The notes under the pieces: generated by a model
What the model saw: only the letters and a program-made list of their open reading frames with translations
Databases searched by the model: none
What the model was told of the DNA's origin: nothing
DNA from: Hyphomonas sp.
GTDB taxonomy: Bacteria; Pseudomonadota; Alphaproteobacteria; Caulobacterales; Hyphomonadaceae
Reading direction: 5' to 3'
Assembly (NCBI GenBank): GCA_003486945.1
Contig: DNFL01000109.1
Location: forward strand, 1 to 9,951
DNA length: 9,951 nt
Translations under genes and position numbers: made by a program
In this document: positions 6,982 through 9,951 of the stretch, piece after piece
Numbering within the stretch: the stretch's first letter is position 1
Layout: each line of letters begins with the position of its first letter

Positions 6982-7010
6982 GCGATAGCTTCTCCCCGTC
7001 CCCATCGCAA
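6982..7010 (-). promoter_or_regulatory. Possible panB promoter
   Basis: On the minus strand TTGCGA (7010-7005) and TATCGC (6987-6982) are separated by 17 nt: a partial match to -35/-10 consensus at ideal spacing in the 52-nt divergent gap. Transcription from it would begin about at the panB ATG, giving a leaderless or nearly leaderless mRNA, which weakens the case. Confidence 0.25.
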
Positions 7011-7026
7011 GGAAACAACAGGGTTA

Positions 7027-7431
7027 ATGCCAATGCCACCTTCCCTGCGCGCCCTCATCCTCGCCGGCGCCGCCTATGGCACGCTCGGCTTTGCCGCCGG
7101 CTTCCTCTTCGGGGCGCTGCGCGAACTGGTGCTGATCCCGGGGCTCGGCGAACGCACCGGCCACCTCGCCGAGTTCCCGATGGTCACACTCGCCGCCTGC
7201 GCCATCGGCCTCTGGATCGGCGCGCGCACCAAGGCCCCGGCCCTCGGCATCGGCCTGATCGGCGTCGCCGTCCTGATCGCCTTCGAAAGCACGCTCGCGC
7301 TGACCTTCGCAGGCCTCAGTCTCGCGGACTACCTTGCCCACTATGATATGACCCGCGGCTCGCTCTTCCCCATCGGCCTTGCCCTGATGGCGCTCGCCCC
7401 GCCCGCAGGGCGCTGGCTGAAACGTCCCTGA
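7027..7431 (+). CDS. Small four-helix inner-membrane protein, unknown function
   Basis: A 134-aa, very hydrophobic protein with four likely membrane helices at about 10-37, 50-66, 72-98 and 110-126, a loop with GLGERTGHLAEFP between the first two, and a basic end (GRWLKRP). There is no signal peptide or catalytic motif. It resembles conserved alphaproteobacterial membrane proteins of unknown role that share a 'helix - ELxLxP - LxEFP - helix' start, but I cannot name a family. Two in-frame ATGs compete: 7027 with AAGGAA about 12 nt upstream, and 7033 with AGGG 9 nt upstream; the better spacing slightly favours 7033. The frame is open far upstream, but that part lies opposite panB. It is divergent from panB by 52 nt and its stop lies 4 nt from the convergent NnrU gene. 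Confidence 0.8.
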   Translation: MPMPPSLRALILAGAAYGTLGFAAGFLFGALRELVLIPGLGERTGHLAEFPMVTLAACAIGLWIGARTKAPALGIGLIGVAVLIAFESTLALTFAGLSLADYLAHYDMTRGSLFPIGLALMALAPPAGRWLKRP

Positions 7432-7435
7432 CGCC

Positions 7436-8017
7436 TCAGCCGGGCATCACCGCCACACCGAACAGCACCGGGTGCAGCCACAAGAGCAGCGCCGCATACG
7501 CCGCAAGGCCGATCCCCACCGCCAGCGCATCGCCCATCACATTCACGGGCGCATCCGCCGGCGGGCCATTGTCGCCGCGCTTCTTCAGTGCAATCCGGTC
7601 GATCACGGCAAAGGCGAGGAAGCTGCCGAACAGGAAGATCGAGTTCCACTCCCAGTTCGCAAGCAAATGCGCCACCGCCCAGATCTTCACCGCAACCAGC
7701 ATCGGATGCTTCAGCATCTTCTTGATATGCCCTGTCGGCGTATAGGCCGCCGCCAGCGCAATCAGCGCAAACGGCATCAGCGCCAGCACCAGATGGCGCA
7801 GGCCCGTAGGCGGAAAGCCGAGCCCCCCGCTCCCGCGCGCCTCGCCATATCCCCAGATCATCAGTACAAACCCAGCAATCGACACGAGACTGTAGAGCCC
7901 CATGTAAGGCCCCGCCCCCATCCGCACTTTCAGGTCCTTGCCCGGCTCGCGGCTTCGAAAGGTGGTATAGAGATGCGTCCCGAAAAAGATCAGGATCCCC
8001 AGGATCAGATATGTCAT
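7436..8017 (-). CDS. NnrU family membrane protein
   Basis: A 193-aa protein with about five or six membrane helices. It opens LILGILIFFGTHLYTTF with a conserved His15, and has the family signature TPTGHIKKMLKHPMLVAVK at about 93-111 (His97, His104) followed by WAVAHLLAN (His117) and FLAFAVIDRIALKKR at about 133-147. NnrU was named from genes near nitric-oxide reduction, and the plant zeta-carotene isomerase Z-ISO is a haem-binding relative; the conserved histidines suggest a haem or metal site here too. No denitrification or carotenoid gene is in the window, so the role is open. ATG 8017 has an excellent GGGGAGGG 7 nt upstream. A weak promoter candidate (TTGCCT, 16 nt, TAGGCT) lies at 8075-8048 on the minus strand. 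Confidence 0.88.
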   Translation of the reverse strand: MTYLILGILIFFGTHLYTTFRSREPGKDLKVRMGAGPYMGLYSLVSIAGFVLMIWGYGEARGSGGLGFPPTGLRHLVLALMPFALIALAAAYTPTGHIKKMLKHPMLVAVKIWAVAHLLANWEWNSIFLFGSFLAFAVIDRIALKKRGDNGPPADAPVNVMGDALAVGIGLAAYAALLLWLHPVLFGVAVMPG

Positions 8018-8196
8018 GCTCGCGCCCTCCCCGGCTGAACTGAGCAGAGCCTAGCCTGATTGCAAAGCGAGGCAAAGGATCCCTGCGAACGGCTGCACCC
8101 AACCATGAATACCTTGAGACCAGGATCAAAGTTCTCCGCACATCGGCCGATGGGCTGGTCGATGCCATTCAACGTCTCGGTTGTTGTCGAACGTCT

Positions 8197-8220
8197 GCCG
8201 GTTACCGGGATTTTACCGGC
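8197..8220. repeat. Short inverted repeat, related to the 1859-1889 hairpin
   Basis: GCCGGT (8197-8202) and ACCGGC (8215-8220) pair across 12 nt that contain another TACCGG. The segment TTTTACCGGC matches the left arm of the hairpin at 1859-1889, and TGCCGGTTA resembles its right arm. It lies 20 nt beyond the stop of the minus-strand gene at 8241. No T-run follows. Confidence 0.35.
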
Positions 8221-8240
8221 GAAGGGCGTATCGTCCCGCC

Positions 8241-8966
8241 TTATTTCAAGCCCCTTTGCAAACCGAGCACGTCATCTGACGGCAAGGCGAATGCATGGTG
8301 CCAGAGCGGGGATTTCATCACGTTCGTTTCAAAGGCGTCGGCGTCGGCGTCAACTTCAAGCAAGAGGCCGCACCAGATCAGCGGTCGGATCACGCCGACA
8401 TAAAGGGATAGCGGGCGACGGTCCCAGACCTGTTTCGATGCTGGTCCGAGGATGCGTTCGGTCAGAGCGTCGATCCCGATCCAGTCACCTGCCACCAGGT
8501 TCAGCGCGTCCAGATAGTCGATAAGGTGCCCCACAATCGCCAGTCCACCGCGGCTCATTGCGCCATGGTCCACTTCGAAAAGAAAGCGCGGTACGATTTC
8601 GTTGAAGGCTCGGTGCGGCGCACCGATCAGGCTGCGTCCGGTATTCGTCGTCCGAAACATTTTCCCGTGGTGGCGCGCATGCCGGGTATGCAGCAGGTGG
8701 CGGTGTAGAACCCAGAGCGGAAAGACGTCCTCCTCATTGAGCACCTTGTTGTATCGGTAAAGCTCGTGCGGCGTATGCCCCGGCCAGTTGAAGTCCTTTG
8801 CAGCCCAGTCGACGTGCACGCGCTTGAGCGCCCCGCCCGGCGTCAGCGCGAGCCCGCCTTGAAAGTCGGCATGTGCAAGAAGCCGCTGCGCGCAATCCGG
8901 CAGGCGGGCGAGCGCCAGATGCGGCGTATCGGACGTTAATTCCTTAAAGACGGGCCAACGAGGCAT
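8241..8966 (-). CDS. Unrecognised 241-aa soluble protein (accessory-type hypothetical)
   Basis: From ATG 8966 the frame gives 241 aa, beginning MPRWPVFKELTSDTPHLALARL. Segments that look family-conserved are LTPGGALKRVHVDWAA (41-56), FNWPGHTPHELYRYNKVLNEED (59-80), a His-rich HRHLLHTRHARHHGKMFR (88-105), TTNTGRSLIG (106-115) and FLFEVDHGAMSR (128-139). The two LTPGGAL / TTNTGRSL stretches resemble winged-helix strands and may be a pair of such domains. There is no signal peptide or membrane helix. I have a faint sense of similarity to alphaproteobacterial hypotheticals linked to the IS1096-passenger/pRiA4b ORF-3 proteins; treat it as unverified. The frame extends to GTG 9014 (257 aa); neither start has a good Shine-Dalgarno. 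Third codon positions are less GC-biased than in der or panB. It is divergent from tspO. Confidence 0.75.
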   Translation of the reverse strand: MPRWPVFKELTSDTPHLALARLPDCAQRLLAHADFQGGLALTPGGALKRVHVDWAAKDFNWPGHTPHELYRYNKVLNEEDVFPLWVLHRHLLHTRHARHHGKMFRTTNTGRSLIGAPHRAFNEIVPRFLFEVDHGAMSRGGLAIVGHLIDYLDALNLVAGDWIGIDALTERILGPASKQVWDRRPLSLYVGVIRPLIWCGLLLEVDADADAFETNVMKSPLWHHAFALPSDDVLGLQRGLK

Positions 8967-8970
8967 AATA

Positions 8971-8986
8971 TGTACGACTGTGTACA
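8971..8986. promoter_or_regulatory. TGTAC-N6-GTACA, possible operator
   Basis: TGTAC (8971-8975) and GTACA (8982-8986) form an inverted repeat over 16 bp, starting 5 nt upstream of ATG 8966. The same stretch reads as a direct repeat of TGTAC with 10-nt period. This suits a regulator site controlling the 8241 gene or the divergent pair. If the true start is GTG 9014 the site would be coding, and chance would be more likely. Confidence 0.35.
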
Positions 8987-9017
8987 GATCTGAAGTAATG
9001 TCGAGATCAAACACTCT

Positions 9018-9031
9018 GGCTTCGAAAAGCC
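9018..9031. repeat. Small hairpin GGCTT-CGAA-AAGCC
   Basis: A 5-bp stem with a CGAA tetraloop, in the gap between the divergent genes, close to the alternative GTG start at 9014. An A-run (9037-9043) lies on its right, so in the minus direction a T-run precedes rather than follows it. No clear terminator role. Confidence 0.2.
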
Positions 9032-9201
9032 GTCTGAAAAAAACTCAACGACTTCGTTTGAGAGGGAAAAGGCAGCGTCGACCGCTGCTCACATGCCATG
9101 ACCGCTCTGGAACACTCTGTGCAGATGCAGACGTAACAAGCGCCCATGGACGGGTGAGCATTCTACATCTAGCCTCCGACTTTAAGCGCTGCGGTACTCT
9201 C

Positions 9202-9687
9202 ATGACCCTATCTTCGTCGATCGCTTTGATTGTGTTCTTTCTAATGAGTTTTTCTGCAGCCTCCACCGGCGCGGTGTTCCGTCCGGGCGAATGGTACGCA
9301 AACTTGCAAAAGCCCAGCTGGACGCCGCCGAACTGGGTGTTTCCACTTGTGTGGTCGGTTCTGTTCTGCACGATCGCGGTCTCCGGCTGGCTGGTCTGGG
9401 AAGCAGGAGGTGTGGCTGCATGGTCGGCATTGGTTCTCTATGCAGCTCACCTCGCTGCGAACTCTGCCTGGTCATTCCTGTTCTTTGGCAAAAAACGCCT
9501 CGACTGGGCGATGGCAGAGGTCATTTTCCTTTGGCTCATGATTGCAGGCGTTATTGCTGCATTTGCAGAGTTTAGTCTGGTGGCCGCGCTCTTGTTATTG
9601 CCCTACCTCACTTGGGTCAGCATAGCCGCCGCCCTGAACCTCCGGCTACTGCAACTGAACGGTCCGCGCGGGCCAGCCAAAACCTGA
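9202..9687 (+). CDS. tspO: TspO/MBR family protein (tryptophan-rich sensory protein)
   Basis: A 161-aa membrane protein of the TspO/peripheral benzodiazepine receptor family, which binds tetrapyrroles; in Rhodobacter, TspO adjusts gene expression to oxygen. Five membrane helices are visible (about 5-24, 45-64, 71-91, 103-120, 123-147). Family motifs are present: EWYANLQKPSWTPPNWVFPLVW (30-51, with WY, KPSW-PP and W-FP-W), ANSAWSFLFF (86-95), and PYLTWVSIAAALN (134-146). The length is typical, with 12 Trp. ATG 9202 puts helix 1 at the N-terminus. The frame is open upstream to 8980 and the Shine-Dalgarno is weak, so a start at GTG 9154 is not excluded. Codon third positions are more mixed than in the 2415-8017 block. 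It is divergent from the 8241 gene; the regulatory link to porphyrin or oxygen is by family only. Confidence 0.93.
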   Translation: MTLSSSIALIVFFLMSFSAASTGAVFRPGEWYANLQKPSWTPPNWVFPLVWSVLFCTIAVSGWLVWEAGGVAAWSALVLYAAHLAANSAWSFLFFGKKRLDWAMAEVIFLWLMIAGVIAAFAEFSLVAALLLLPYLTWVSIAAALNLRLLQLNGPRGPAKT

Positions 9688-9731
9688 TACCGCGCGCCCA
9701 AACGCCAGCATCCAGGCTGATATACGGCCAA

Positions 9732-9746
9732 CCGCAAAATGTGCGG
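9732..9746. repeat. Weak hairpin downstream of tspO
   Basis: CCGCA (9732-9736) and TGCGG (9742-9746) can pair across a 5-nt loop, 44 nt after the tspO stop. No T-run follows, so a terminator is only possible. The rest of 9688-9866 shows no gene on either strand. Confidence 0.2.
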
Positions 9747-9845
9747 GGCAACTCGAAAATCCACTGATTCCGGACGGCCAACTCACAGCTGGATGTCAGC
9801 AGATGCGCTGCTTTTGCGCGCCGCCTGCAATGACCGCTTGTGGCA

Positions 9846-9860
9846 GGGGTCATCGACCCC
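9846..9860. repeat. Hairpin GGGGTC-ATC-GACCCC beside an A6 run
   Basis: A perfect 6-bp stem with a 3-nt loop lies immediately beyond the stop of the minus-strand partial gene; the six A at 9861-9866 separate them. Read from that gene the T-run comes before the stem, opposite to an intrinsic terminator, so the terminator role is doubtful although the place fits a gene end. Confidence 0.3.
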
Positions 9861-9866
9861 AAAAAA

Positions 9867-9951
9867 CTACTCTGCCTGCCGGATCGTATCCCCGCCGGCG
9901 CTCGCCGCCTGCAGTCGCCGCCCGCCCCCTCCCGCCAAGGCCGGCCCCATC
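9867..9951 (-). CDS. 3' end of an unidentified minus-strand CDS (partial)
   Basis: On the minus strand a frame is open from the right edge for 27 codons to TAG 9869-9867. The C-terminus reads GGGGRRLQAASAGGDTIRQAE. Third positions are nearly all G or C, as in the core genes, and composition jumps sharply from the less GC-rich DNA to its left exactly near the stop. The piece is too short and Gly/Ala-rich to identify, and the high GC keeps frames open by chance. Confidence 0.35.
   Translation of the reverse strand, partial: MGPALAGGGGRRLQAASAGGDTIRQAE

Noticed and set aside
7341..8168. 275-codon minus-strand frame overlapping nnrU
   Set aside because: It lies in another frame over the clear NnrU protein, with a Gly/Ala/Arg-rich translation typical of GC-rich shadows.
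8936..8948. CtrA-like site (TTAA-TTCC-TTAA)
   Set aside because: The spacing is 4 nt rather than the 7 nt of CtrA sites, and it falls inside the unknown gene's coding sequence.

Overview
The window reads as high-GC alphaproteobacterial chromosome. A Hyphomonas- or Caulobacter-like marine lineage is my best guess, from the protein flavour and gene order only, not from any search. Most genes are ordinary housekeeping or accessory metabolism. I found no rRNA, tRNA, CRISPR array, transposase, integrase or phage gene.

Left part (1-2414): the 3' end of a gene entering from the left (+), converging on a secreted single-domain rhodanese (143-607, -). A divergent intergenic region with two short palindromes separates it from a CurA/LTB4DH-type NADP-dependent oxidoreductase (779-1822, +, TTG start). 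A stretch of about 440 nt without a convincing gene follows. It holds two clear inverted repeats, the second just ahead of a possible 47-aa orphan ORF (2260-2403, +).

Central block (2415-6974, all -): panB, a YfgM-like single-pass TPR protein, bamB and der, transcribed in that order. yfgM-bamB-der is the same order as in E. coli. The yfgM and bamB reading frames overlap by 4 nt (ATGA). The block joins envelope biogenesis (periplasmic chaperone, outer-membrane assembly) to ribosome assembly (Der), with pantothenate synthesis upstream. Codon third positions here are almost all G or C.

Right part (7027-9951): a small four-helix membrane protein (+) ends 4 nt from the end of a convergent NnrU-family membrane protein (-). 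Next comes a less GC-biased segment with an unrecognised 241-257-aa protein (-) and a divergent TspO/MBR protein (+). At the right edge is the apparent 3' end of a minus-strand gene.

The points most worth a second look are the unrecognised protein divergent from tspO with a TGTAC-N6-GTACA site between them, the three non-coding inverted repeats (1859-1889, 2183-2212, 8197-8220), and the small ORF at 2260. Nothing in the window clearly amounts to a new multi-gene system.
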